Notes under the pieces: generated by a model
The model's input: only the letters and a program-made list of their open reading frames with translations
The model's database searches: none
What the model was told of the DNA's origin: nothing
Made by a program: the position numbers and the translations under genes
From: Spiribacter roseus
GTDB taxonomy: Bacteria; Pseudomonadota; Gammaproteobacteria; Nitrococcales; Nitrococcaceae
Reading direction: 5' to 3'
DNA: 64,000 nucleotides
NCBI RefSeq assembly: GCF_002813635.1
Contig: NZ_CP016382.1
Coordinates: forward strand, 1,833,001 to 1,897,000
Part shown: piece after piece, positions 57,716 through 64,000 of the stretch
Layout of the letters: each line of letters opens with the position of its first letter
Numbering within the stretch: position 1 is the first letter of the stretch

Positions 57716-58214
57716 CGAGTTAAACCTATTGAGTGTCGACAGGGGCTGGGGTGTCAGGGACGCGTGGCGACGGGCGGTAATGACTATTCCTCCAACGTGT
57801 CTGTCCCGAACCAGATTCTACTGAAACCCTAAGCACTTTGCTTGAATGCGACAAGTTCGGCCTGACCCCCCTCATATGGGGGATACCAATGCCTCCCTTC
57901 CGCGTGGATACTCAGAGTCGACCAGCCGCTGGGCCGATGGACTTGGCAGCAGGGACGCTGATTTATCCCCGGACTGGCGGCTGGTCACCTTCCTCCTTCT
58001 CCCCATTCGCTTGACCTGCCGCTCGTCGGACGGCTGCTGCCGTTCGGTCGCTCAGGCGCGGATTGGGCTGGTGATCGATCCATTTGTTGGCGACACTGCA
58101 GTCGTGGGCAGTCGCTGGTGACGGGGTCGAGGAAAGGACGCCAAGCACCACGGCCGGCGGCTGTTTCCACCTTTTCCATAACGCTTGCATAGACCGTCGA
58201 GGAGCAGACCAGGG
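57716..58214. other. 500-base stretch without a convincing gene, upstream of the transposase
   Basis: The only gap above 300 bases. It holds a one-mismatch motif copy (57797-57807), a short CATATG-centred palindrome flanked by C and G runs (57866-57882) and GGGACGCTGATTTATCCCC (57952-57970). Open frames here have no recognisable protein character. It should contain the promoters for pcm and for the transposase. It may be remains of an inserted element. Confidence 0.6.
57797..57807 (+). repeat. one-mismatch motif copy in the non-coding gap
   Basis: GTGTCTGTCCC, 10 of 11 bases, followed by GAAC as at copy 6 (GAAG). Non-coding position upstream of the transposase. Confidence 0.6.
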
Positions 58215-59228
58215 ATGGGGCAACCACGACGCAATCAGATTTCGCTTGAGGCAACGCCTTACTATCACCTCGTTTCCCGGTGCGTGCGCCGGCAGTTCCT
58301 CTGCGGGAAAGATTCCCTCAGCGGCCAGGACTATTCGCATCGGCGCGAGTGGATCAAGGCAAGGCTTGCCCATCTGGTTGACGTGTTCGCAATTGATCTT
58401 TGCGCCTATGCGGTGCTGTCCAACCACTATCACCTCGTGGTGCGCGTCAATGAGAGTGACGCCCGAGCCCTCAAATCCCGGGAGGTCGTTCAGCGCTGGT
58501 TACGGATCTTCAGAGGACCGGCGTGGATGCACGAGTTTGTCAGCGCGGGTGAGTCCGCGACGCCTCATCCAGCGATGCGCCTGATGATCGAGGGATATCG
58601 CTCACGCCTGATGAGTATTTCGTGGTTCATGCGCTGCCTGAACGAGCCCATCGCTCGTCGCGCTAATCATGAGGATGGTGTTACAGGCCACTTCTGGCAG
58701 GGCCGCTATCGGTCTCAGGCGCTGGCGGATGAAGGGGCGCTTCTTGCCGCCATGACCTATGTCGACCTCAACCCGCTGCGTGCGGGGATGGTGGATCGCC
58801 CGGAAGCAGGGCGTGACTGTTCGGCCGTCCAACGATTCAAGCAGGCCGCCACGGGGACCGATAAGGCCTCCGGGCCAGTCATCATGCCTTTCTCCGGTAC
58901 CGATCTCGGAATGGCTGCTGGTGACCTTCCCGGAGAAAAATTTGAGTATCTGGAGTTACTCGACTGGACCGGACGTCATATGACCAAACCAGGTGTCCCA
59001 GTGATTGCCGCGGAGATGCCGCCGATAGCGGAACGGCTTGGTCTCGCGGCTCGAGGTCTGGTGGAGTTCGTAACAGGTCAGACGCGCTACCGTCAGGCAG
59101 TGCTGGGGGATGCCGTCAGGCTACCAGGCCTGGCGCGGCAGCTCGGGCGCCGCTACGTCAGGGGGTATCGCAGCGCCGCCGGTCTTTTCCTTGAGACGAG
59201 CGATAACCTCAATGCGAGCCCAGGCTAG
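58215..59228 (+). CDS. RAYT-like Y1/HUH transposase (IS200-type domain)
   Basis: 337 residues from ATG 58215; an upstream ATG at 58185 adds ten residues. The N-terminal part has the Y1 transposase pattern: YYHLVSRCVRRQFLCGKD, the HUH metal site H71-Y-H73 in SNHYHLVVRV, then TGHFWQGRYRSQAL and the MTYVDLNPLRAGMV helix that should hold the nucleophilic tyrosine. The 130-residue C-terminal tail is not recognised. There are no IS ends: the 3' end overlaps the convergent cbpA gene by 20 bases. That fits a single-copy REP-associated tyrosine transposase more than a mobile IS. It lies inside the GTGCCTGTCCC cluster. Confidence 0.87.
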   Translation: MGQPRRNQISLEATPYYHLVSRCVRRQFLCGKDSLSGQDYSHRREWIKARLAHLVDVFAIDLCAYAVLSNHYHLVVRVNESDARALKSREVVQRWLRIFRGPAWMHEFVSAGESATPHPAMRLMIEGYRSRLMSISWFMRCLNEPIARRANHEDGVTGHFWQGRYRSQALADEGALLAAMTYVDLNPLRAGMVDRPEAGRDCSAVQRFKQAATGTDKASGPVIMPFSGTDLGMAAGDLPGEKFEYLELLDWTGRHMTKPGVPVIAAEMPPIAERLGLAARGLVEFVTGQTRYRQAVLGDAVRLPGLARQLGRRYVRGYRSAAGLFLETSDNLNASPG

Positions 59229-60192
59229 CGCGCGGGTCGAAATCAAAGGCCTCCCTGAACGACTCAAAAGCCGCCTTCGCATCCTCCGTTTTGGCCGGCG
59301 GGTTGACGATCATGAGGCTGACATACTGATCACCGGGGGTTTTTCCGGGCATGCCCCGTCCCTTCAGCCGTAGCCGCTTCTGGCTCTGGCTTTCAGCAGG
59401 GATAGTCAGCTCAACTTTTCCGCCGAGCGTCGGTACCGCGACTGTGGCGCCCAACGCCGCCTCCCACGGTGCGACAGGAAGCACCAGATGGACATCTTTG
59501 CCATCGAGCTGGAAGTGTCGATGGGGCTTGATCAGGATCCTGATCAGAAGGTCCCCGTTCTCCCCGCCAAAAGGTGATGCTTCGCCCTGACCCTTCAGGC
59601 GTATCCTCTGCCCGTCAGTGACGCCGGCCGGGATTTTGACTTTGAGTTCGCGGCGCTGGGATTGTGCCTGTCCCGCTGCTGTGAAGCTGACCGTCCTGGT
59701 GGCCCCGCTATAGGCATCTTCAAGGTCGACTTCGAGCTCGGCGCTGACATCCCGTCCTTGCGTGCTCGCGCCTTGGTGCCTGTCCCAATCCGGCCCCCTC
59801 TGCTGACCGCGGAACTCGCCGAAGGGGTCATTGAAACCGCCCGCTGCGCCGCGGCCAAAGATACTTTCGAAAAAGTCGCTGAAGTCACCAAAGTCACCGC
59901 CGCTGCTAAATCCTGAGGTTGTCCTGGATCCAGTGCGCTGGCTGCCCGGCGGTGGTGAGTAGTCCTGGCCTGCCTGCCAGTTCTCGCCGAGCTGGTCATA
60001 GAGCTTGCGCTTTTCCGGATCCTTCAGGGCTTCGTATGCCTCGGATATGCGCTTGAACTGGGCTTCCGCGTCTGGCTCTTCGCTTACGTCCGGGTGGTAT
60101 CGGCGCGCAAGCCGGCGGTATGCCTTCTTGATCTCGTCGGCCGACGCATCCCGGTTGACGCCGAGGGTTTTGTAGTAGTCCTGATACTCCAT
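59209..60192 (-). CDS. cbpA: CbpA/DnaJ-type co-chaperone
   Basis: 327 residues from ATG 60192 (MEYQDYYKTLGV). An N-terminal J domain with YHPDVSEEP, a Gly/Phe-rich region, and two beta-sandwich client domains (KIPAGVTDGQRIRLKGQG, LPVAPWEAALGATVAVPTLGGKVEL), without the DnaJ zinc-finger, as in CbpA. Two motif copies lie in linkers: 59776 (DWDRHQG) and 59664 (AGQAQSQ), and a third is in the leader at 60201, right before the GGCATG start region. Confidence 0.93.
   Translation of the reverse strand: MEYQDYYKTLGVNRDASADEIKKAYRRLARRYHPDVSEEPDAEAQFKRISEAYEALKDPEKRKLYDQLGENWQAGQDYSPPPGSQRTGSRTTSGFSSGGDFGDFSDFFESIFGRGAAGGFNDPFGEFRGQQRGPDWDRHQGASTQGRDVSAELEVDLEDAYSGATRTVSFTAAGQAQSQRRELKVKIPAGVTDGQRIRLKGQGEASPFGGENGDLLIRILIKPHRHFQLDGKDVHLVLPVAPWEAALGATVAVPTLGGKVELTIPAESQSQKRLRLKGRGMPGKTPGDQYVSLMIVNPPAKTEDAKAAFESFREAFDFDPRASLGSH
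59664..59674 (+). repeat. GTGCCTGTCCC motif copy 20 (cbpA)
   Basis: Exact copy, minus-strand reading A-GQA-Q before QRRELKVKIPAG. Confidence 0.88.
59776..59786 (+). repeat. GTGCCTGTCCC motif copy 21 (cbpA)
   Basis: Exact copy, minus-strand reading W-DRH-Q in the linker after FGEFRGQQRG. Confidence 0.88.
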
Positions 60193-60200
60193 GCCTTTTT

Positions 60201-60211
60201 GTGCCTGTCCC
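60201..60211 (+). repeat. GTGCCTGTCCC motif copy 22 (cbpA leader)
   Basis: Exact copy followed by AAAC, 9 bases upstream of the cbpA ATG, in the untranslated leader; the A-rich end lies at the ribosome site. Confidence 0.9.
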
Positions 60212-60365
60212 AAACCTGGTATGCCCGTAGATCTTGTGTTTTCCCGGAGCAAATTCAAGGAGTAAGGCGTCCGCAGCATTGCAGCGTGACATCGATGCTG
60301 GTATAAAACACGGCTCAGTGAGCGCAGTTGCGCATCAGCTCGGTAACGGATTTCGGGAGGGCCAA

Positions 60366-60602
60366 ATGGCCAAAGTCTGTCAGGTCACCGGCAAGCGCCC
60401 GATGACCGGAAACAACGTCTCACACGCCAACAACAAGACGCGCCGGCGCTTCCTGCCCAACCTGCGCTATCATCGGTTCTGGCTCGAGAGCGAGAGCCGT
60501 TGGGTAAGGTTGAGGATCTCCAGTAAGGGGATGCGGCTCATCGATAAACTCGGCATCGAGCAGGTTGTATCGGATCTGCGCAGCCGCGGCGAAAAGGTCT
60601 GA
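60366..60602 (+). CDS. rpmB: 50S ribosomal protein L28
   Basis: 78 residues from ATG 60366 ([33 protein letters not shown] is the L28 pattern; only the first residues are needed). It lacks the cysteine pair of zinc-binding L28 variants apart from the single VCQV. rpmG follows after seven bases, the usual rpmBG operon. The 173-base upstream gap from cbpA is expected to hold its promoter. Confidence 0.97.
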   Translation: MAKVCQVTGKRPMTGNNVSHANNKTRRRFLPNLRYHRFWLESESRWVRLRISSKGMRLIDKLGIEQVVSDLRSRGEKV

Positions 60603-60609
60603 GGTAATC

Positions 60610-60765
60610 ATGCGCGACAAGATCAAACTTGTATCGACCGCCGGCACGGGGCATTTCTACACTACCGACAAGAACCGTCGGAACACGCCCCATAAGCTTG
60701 AGTTCCGCAAGTACGACCCGGTGGTGCGCAAGCACGTGGTCTACAAGGAAGCCAAGATCAAATAA
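60610..60765 (+). CDS. rpmG: 50S ribosomal protein L33
   Basis: 51 residues from ATG 60610 ([19 protein letters not shown]). It lacks the four zinc cysteines, so it is the cysteine-free L33 type. Second gene of the rpmBG operon, ended by a hairpin terminator. Confidence 0.97.
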   Translation: MRDKIKLVSTAGTGHFYTTDKNRRNTPHKLEFRKYDPVVRKHVVYKEAKIK

Positions 60766-60790
60766 AAGTCTCGCAAGGCGCAGACTTCAA

Positions 60791-60814
60791 GGCCCGCTAC
60801 AAGCGGGCTTTTTT
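60791..60814 (+). terminator. rho-independent terminator of rpmBG
   Basis: Stem GCCCGC (60792-60797), loop TACAA, stem GCGGGC (60803-60808), then six T to 60814. It separates rpmBG from mutM. Confidence 0.9.
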
Positions 60815-60846
60815 ATGCCCGATTGACCCTGAGCGGGGGCGAGCTG

Positions 60847-61665
60847 ATGCCCGAACTACCTGAAGTCGAGACGACACGTCGGGGCCTTGAGCCACACTGT
60901 GTCGGGCGGGTCATAGAACGAGCCGTTGTCCGCGAGTCGAGGCTGCGCTGGCCGGTTCCCGCCGAGTTGGCAACGGCGATCACCGGGGCTCGGGTCTGGC
61001 AGCTGGACCGTCGTGGCAAATACCTGATCATGCGGCTCGACTCAGGTAGCGCTGTGATGCTGCATCTGGGGATGTCCGGCTACATCAGAGTGGTCCCGCC
61101 GCACACCCCGCCCCTCAAGCATGACCATGTCGACTTTCTCGTGGGGAGTGACTGCTGTCTGCGGTTTCATGATCCGAGGCGCTTTGGAAGCATCCACCTG
61201 ACCGAAGAGCCCGCCGAGTCACACTCACTGCTGCGCTCACTGGGGCCTGAGCCTTTTGATGCCCGGTTTGATGGCGCCTATCTTTATGCTCAGGCCGGTA
61301 ACCGACGGCTGGCAGTCAAGGCATTCATCATGGACAGCCGCATCGTCGTCGGTGTCGGGAACATCTACGCGACCGAAGCCTTGTTTCGTGCGGGGATCCA
61401 CCCGGCCCGTGCGGCAGGTCGGGTGTCCCGGAAGCGCTTCGAGGGCCTCGCTGCCACAATTCGGGAAGTGCTCGCCGAGGCGATCGAGGCAGGGGGCACG
61501 ACCCTTCGCGACTTCAGCCGCAGCGACGGCCAGCCGGGCTATTTTCAGCAATCTCTGGACGCTTACGGACGAGGCGGACAGCCCTGCAGGCGCTGCGGAC
61601 GGACGCTGCGCACAAGCCGCCTTGGCCAGCGCGCCACTGTGTACTGCCCTGGCTGTCAACGCTGA
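60847..61665 (+). CDS. mutM: formamidopyrimidine-DNA glycosylase
   Basis: 272 residues from ATG 60847. The catalytic N-terminus MPELPEVETTRRGL (Pro as nucleophile after Met removal, Glu next), the conserved lysine in LDRRGKYLIM and a C-terminal zinc finger (CRRCGRTL and CPGC) are intact. It removes 8-oxoguanine and ring-opened purines and cuts the abasic site. A GCGGGGGCGAG sequence before the ATG serves as ribosome site. rpmBG-mutM linkage is common. Confidence 0.96.
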   Translation: MPELPEVETTRRGLEPHCVGRVIERAVVRESRLRWPVPAELATAITGARVWQLDRRGKYLIMRLDSGSAVMLHLGMSGYIRVVPPHTPPLKHDHVDFLVGSDCCLRFHDPRRFGSIHLTEEPAESHSLLRSLGPEPFDARFDGAYLYAQAGNRRLAVKAFIMDSRIVVGVGNIYATEALFRAGIHPARAAGRVSRKRFEGLAATIREVLAEAIEAGGTTLRDFSRSDGQPGYFQQSLDAYGRGGQPCRRCGRTLRTSRLGQRATVYCPGCQR

Positions 61666-61707
61666 AAGCGGTTGCCGACGAGGATTTTTGGCCTGCCATC
61701 TGCGCTG

Positions 61708-62487
61708 TCAGTTATTCGCGTTAAGTGCCTGTCCCAAAAAATCCATCATCGCCGCCCAAGACTTGAGGTCGGCGCTGGCGTCGTACCGCTCGCTCGCATG
61801 CCAGTCGGTGAAGGCATGGCGTGCGCCGCCGTAAATCTCCATGTCATAGGCGACACTGCCCTCATCCAGTCTTGCAGCCAGGTCAGCGACATCGCTCATG
61901 GGAGCGACCTGGTCATTGCTGCCGTGGAGGATCAGCAAGGGAGCCTGGACTTGCTCATAGGTCTGTCCATCGGGCGTTGCCAGACCGCCGTGGAAGGACA
62001 CAAATCCCTCTAGATCAGCGCCGGAGCGCGCCCACTCGAGCGCCGCAGCACCTCCAAAGCAGTAACCGATCGCCACTGCAGTGTCGGCTCCGATCGCCGA
62101 TTGATTATCGGCTGCATCCAGCCCTGACTCCATGAGTGCCCGCATGCGGTCGCGATCGGCGTAAAGGGCATTGGTCAGTTCGCGGCGTCGCTCAATGCTC
62201 TGCGGACGAACACCTGCGCCAAACAGGTCCACCGCAAACGCGGCGTAACCGGCCTGGGCGAGCATCTCGGCCCGCGCTTTCTCATAATCTCCAAGGCCGT
62301 CCCAGTCATGGATGATGATGACTGTCGGTTGCTCGCTGCCAAGGGCGCTGTTGTAAGCCGCATAGCCCTCGAACGCCTGCTCGCCATGACTGTAACGAAC
62401 AGTCTCGGTCACGATTTCCGCTTGAGCGATTGCGGGTATCAGCACCATCACCGCTGCGGCAGTCACTGAATGAAGGATGTAACGCAT
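61708..62487 (-). CDS. periplasmic dienelactone hydrolase-family protein
   Basis: 259 residues with a signal peptide (VTAAAVMVLIPAIAQAE). The alpha/beta hydrolase core shows IIIHDWDGLGDYEKAR, the nucleophile in GYCFGGAAAL, the Asp in HGSNDQVAP and the His in GARHAFTDW. It may hydrolyse esters or lactones; substrate unknown. A motif copy at 61725 encodes FLGQAL, six residues before the stop, so it forms the protein's extreme C-terminus. Confidence 0.88.
   Translation of the reverse strand: MRYILHSVTAAAVMVLIPAIAQAEIVTETVRYSHGEQAFEGYAAYNSALGSEQPTVIIIHDWDGLGDYEKARAEMLAQAGYAAFAVDLFGAGVRPQSIERRRELTNALYADRDRMRALMESGLDAADNQSAIGADTAVAIGYCFGGAAALEWARSGADLEGFVSFHGGLATPDGQTYEQVQAPLLILHGSNDQVAPMSDVADLAARLDEGSVAYDMEIYGGARHAFTDWHASERYDASADLKSWAAMMDFLGQALNANN
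61725..61735 (+). repeat. GTGCCTGTCCC motif copy 23 (hydrolase C-terminus)
   Basis: Exact copy followed by AAAAA; minus-strand reading L-GQA-L just before the stop codon. Confidence 0.9.
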
Positions 62488-62521
62488 GGATTTGCTCCTT
62501 CGCTGAAAACGGGCTGATAAC

Positions 62522-62532
62522 GTGCCTGTCCC
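62522..62532 (+). repeat. GTGCCTGTCCC motif copy 24 (intergenic)
   Basis: Exact copy followed by AAAC, seven bases downstream of the dehydrogenase stop (which is on the minus strand at 62539). The upstream GATAAC also precedes the waaA copy at 54654. Confidence 0.92.
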
Positions 62533-62538
62533 AAACTT

Positions 62539-63597
62539 TTACCCAAGCTCGGCCAGCACGCGATCCGTAAACTCGACGGTGCCAGCGGTGCCTCCAAGAT
62601 CGCGGGTCATGACTTTGCCTTCGCCGGTGACAGCTTCCAGGGCGCTCATCAGGTCGGTCGCGGCGTCGTTTTCGTTGAGATGCTCGAGCATCATGACAAT
62701 GGTCCAGATCATGGCGATCGGGTTTGCGATGTCCTGACCGGCGATGTCCGGCGCTGAACCGTGCACGGGCTCGAACATCGATGGCACGCTGGGATCCGGG
62801 TTGATGTTCGCGGAGGGGGCGACACCGATCCCACCGGCCGTGGCCGGGCCCAGGTCCGAGAGGATATCCCCGAACAGGTTGGTGCCAACGATGACATCGA
62901 ACCAGTCCGGATGCGTGACCAGATTGGCGGCCAGGATGTCGACGTGATACTGCTCGACATTGACCGCCGGGTAGCGTGGCGCCATCGCTGCGACCTGCTC
63001 ATCCCAGAAGGGCATGCTGTGCTTGATGCCATTGGATTTGGTGGCGTAGGCAAGCGTCTGGCGTGCCCGCGACTCGGCAAGCCGGAAGGCATAATTGAGG
63101 ATCCGCTCGCTACCCTTGCGGGTGATGACATTGGCCTGGATGGCCATGGCCTCAGGAAGCCCGTCATACATGCGCCCGCCGATGTCCGAGTACTCACCCT
63201 CGTTATTCTCGCGGACCACAAGGTAGTTGATGTCCTCGGGGCCGCGATCGCGCAGCGCTGAGGTGAGACCTCGGAGCAGTCGCACGGGACGCAGGTTGAC
63301 GTACTGCCCGAACTCGCGCCGGATGGGCAGGAGAAGCCCCCAGAGCGAGATATGATCGGGTACACCCGGATAGCCCACCGCGCCCAGCAGGATCGCGTCG
63401 TGAGGCCGAAGCTGCTCGATCCCATCCGCGGGCATCATCACCCCATGCCGCGCGTAGTACTCGCAGGAGTAGGGGAAGTCGGTGAATTCGAAGTTCAGCC
63501 CGGGACGGCGGGAGAGCGCCTCGAGACAGCGTAGCGCGCTTGGCATTACCTCGGCGCCAATCCCGTCGCCAGGAATCAGTGCGATGCGGTGGGTCAT
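62539..63597 (-). CDS. isopropylmalate/tartrate dehydrogenase-family decarboxylating dehydrogenase
   Basis: 352 residues, beta-decarboxylating dehydrogenase fold. It has ALIPGDGIGAEVM, the Tyr in VVRENNEGEYS, the catalytic Lys in YATKSNGIKHSM and the NAD-binding SMFEPVHGSAPDIAGQ signature. The FEPVHGSAPDI sequence and YCGRHG-type start (YSCEYYARHG) resemble tartrate/D-malate dehydrogenase (TtuC/DmlA) rather than LeuB. It would oxidise tartrate or D-malate with NAD. No leuCD genes are adjacent, which fits that reading. Substrate uncertain. Confidence 0.87.
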   Translation of the reverse strand: MTHRIALIPGDGIGAEVMPSALRCLEALSRRPGLNFEFTDFPYSCEYYARHGVMMPADGIEQLRPHDAILLGAVGYPGVPDHISLWGLLLPIRREFGQYVNLRPVRLLRGLTSALRDRGPEDINYLVVRENNEGEYSDIGGRMYDGLPEAMAIQANVITRKGSERILNYAFRLAESRARQTLAYATKSNGIKHSMPFWDEQVAAMAPRYPAVNVEQYHVDILAANLVTHPDWFDVIVGTNLFGDILSDLGPATAGGIGVAPSANINPDPSVPSMFEPVHGSAPDIAGQDIANPIAMIWTIVMMLEHLNENDAATDLMSALEAVTGEGKVMTRDLGGTAGTVEFTDRVLAELG

Positions 63598-63612
63598 GGG
63601 GGCCTCTATTGT

Positions 63613-64000
63613 CTAGTTTTCTTCAGATAGCGCGCCCGCGCGCAGCAATAGCCGTCGATCGACACGGGGCAGAGATTCCGGACCGTGTCCGAGGACGATG
63701 GCGGACCGCGCTGACAGCCAGTCGGAGAGTCTCGCTGAGACAGCCTCCGCCGTCTGCTCGTCCAGGCCGGTCAACGGCTCATCAAGGATGACGAGTTGAG
63801 GATTGCGCATGAAAAGGCGAGCCAGTGCAAGACGTCGTGCCTGTCCCGCTGATAGCTCCATGCCGGACTCGCCCACCCAGGTGTGTAAGCCCTGATCCGT
63901 TGATGCCACGAATTCATCCAGCTGAACACTTTGCAAGGCTGCCCACATCATCGACTCGTCGGCATGCTGGTTGGCGATGCGGAGGTTGCCGGCGAATGAG
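63613..64000 (-). CDS. CydC-like ABC transporter ATP-binding part, C-terminal end
   Basis: Partial; it enters from the right edge. About 128 residues are visible: the end of the nucleotide-binding domain with SFAGNLRIAN, signature LSAGQARR, Walker B LVILDEPLTGLD and H-loop LGHGPESL. The context (SFAGNLR, WVGESGMELSAGQARRLALAR) resembles CydC, which exports cysteine/glutathione to the periplasm for cytochrome bd assembly. A motif copy at 63837 forms the SAGQAR of the signature. The rest of the gene and cydD would lie beyond the window. Confidence 0.8.
   Translation of the reverse strand, partial: SFAGNLRIANQHADESMMWAALQSVQLDEFVASTDQGLHTWVGESGMELSAGQARRLALARLFMRNPQLVILDEPLTGLDEQTAEAVSARLSDWLSARSAIVLGHGPESLPRVDRRLLLRAGALSEEN
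63837..63847 (+). repeat. GTGCCTGTCCC motif copy 25 (cydC ABC signature)
   Basis: Exact copy, minus-strand reading A-GQA-R, within LSAGQARR. The family sequence LSGGQ/E would give a similar string, so the match may have arisen by few changes. Confidence 0.75.

Noticed and set aside
57846-58121. 91-codon open frame in the gap before the transposase
   Set aside because: No ribosome site, no family-like motifs and composition like non-coding DNA.
58215-59228. Calling the transposase an intact IS200-type insertion sequence
   Set aside because: No hairpin ends or cleavage sites can be seen, and the 3' end runs directly into cbpA.
43688-63847. Interpretation of the motif as a DNA uptake sequence as in Neisseria or Pasteurellaceae
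   Set aside because: Uptake sequences are spread evenly over the chromosome; here the first 43.6 kb has one copy and the next 20 kb has 24. Kept open only if the genome-wide count proves high.
43688-63847. Interpretation of the copies as a CRISPR array or tandem repeat
   Set aside because: Spacing is irregular (47 to several thousand bases), orientation varies and copies lie in coding sequence; no array or cas genes.

Overview
The window is about 64 kb of dense, GC-rich bacterial chromosome. Gene content and order look gammaproteobacterial: rpsU-yqeY-dnaG-rpoD, aroQ-accB-accC, tsaD/plsY/folB/folK, groES-groEL, and pcm-rhodanese-tolC next to waaA. A halophilic Ectothiorhodospiraceae-type organism such as a Spiribacter relative fits, but that placement is inferred from style and gene order, not from a search.

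Layout. 1-3.9 kb: end of the 2-oxoglutarate dehydrogenase complex (sucA C-terminus, sucB, lpdA), then djlA, which has no ordinary start codon. 4.7-8.7 kb: cytochrome b561 with YceI, and a minus-strand operon of envelope proteins (AI-2E permease, small cysteine protein, membrane J-protein, LrgA, LrgB). 8.8-11.3 kb: a two-gene proton-channel/OmpA stator pair with a long periplasmic coiled coil. 11.3-15.4 kb: LysR regulator divergent from aceA, and an arsC-arsR-arsH operon. 15.4-19.9 kb: tRNA-Ile2(CAT) and the macromolecular synthesis operon. 20-33 kb: tsaD, plsY, folate genes, a stand-alone class III cyclase, uppP, cca, accBC, aroQ and thiol-redox genes. 33.2-39.6 kb: a CIRCE-controlled groESL operon, glnE, ilvE and a zinc-finger protein.

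39.6-57.7 kb is a lipopolysaccharide inner-core locus: hldD and hldE make ADP-heptose; waaA adds Kdo to lipid A; kdkA phosphorylates Kdo; waaF and two further GT9 enzymes add heptose; four GT4 enzymes and one GT2 extend the core; UXS makes UDP-xylose; two LpxL-type acyltransferases flank the block. One GT4 gene (40.5-41.6 kb) is clearly AT-richer than its neighbours. TolC, a rhodanese and Pcm follow.

57.7-64 kb: a 0.5-kb non-coding stretch, a Y1/HUH RAYT-like transposase, a cbpA-type co-chaperone, rpmB-rpmG, mutM, a dienelactone hydrolase-like protein, a decarboxylating dehydrogenase, and the end of a CydC-like ABC transporter.

The most striking signal is a dispersed 11-base word, GTGCCTGTCCC (often extended to GTGCCTGTCCCAAA). 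I count 25 exact copies on either strand, 24 of them between 43.6 and 64.0 kb, where well under one is expected by chance. Nearly all lie inside or at the edges of conserved genes, in all six reading frames, adding short peptides (VPVP, GTGT, DRH, GQA, CLS, ACP) without breaking the frame. The RAYT-like transposase sits inside the cluster and is the obvious candidate for its spread; that link is inference.
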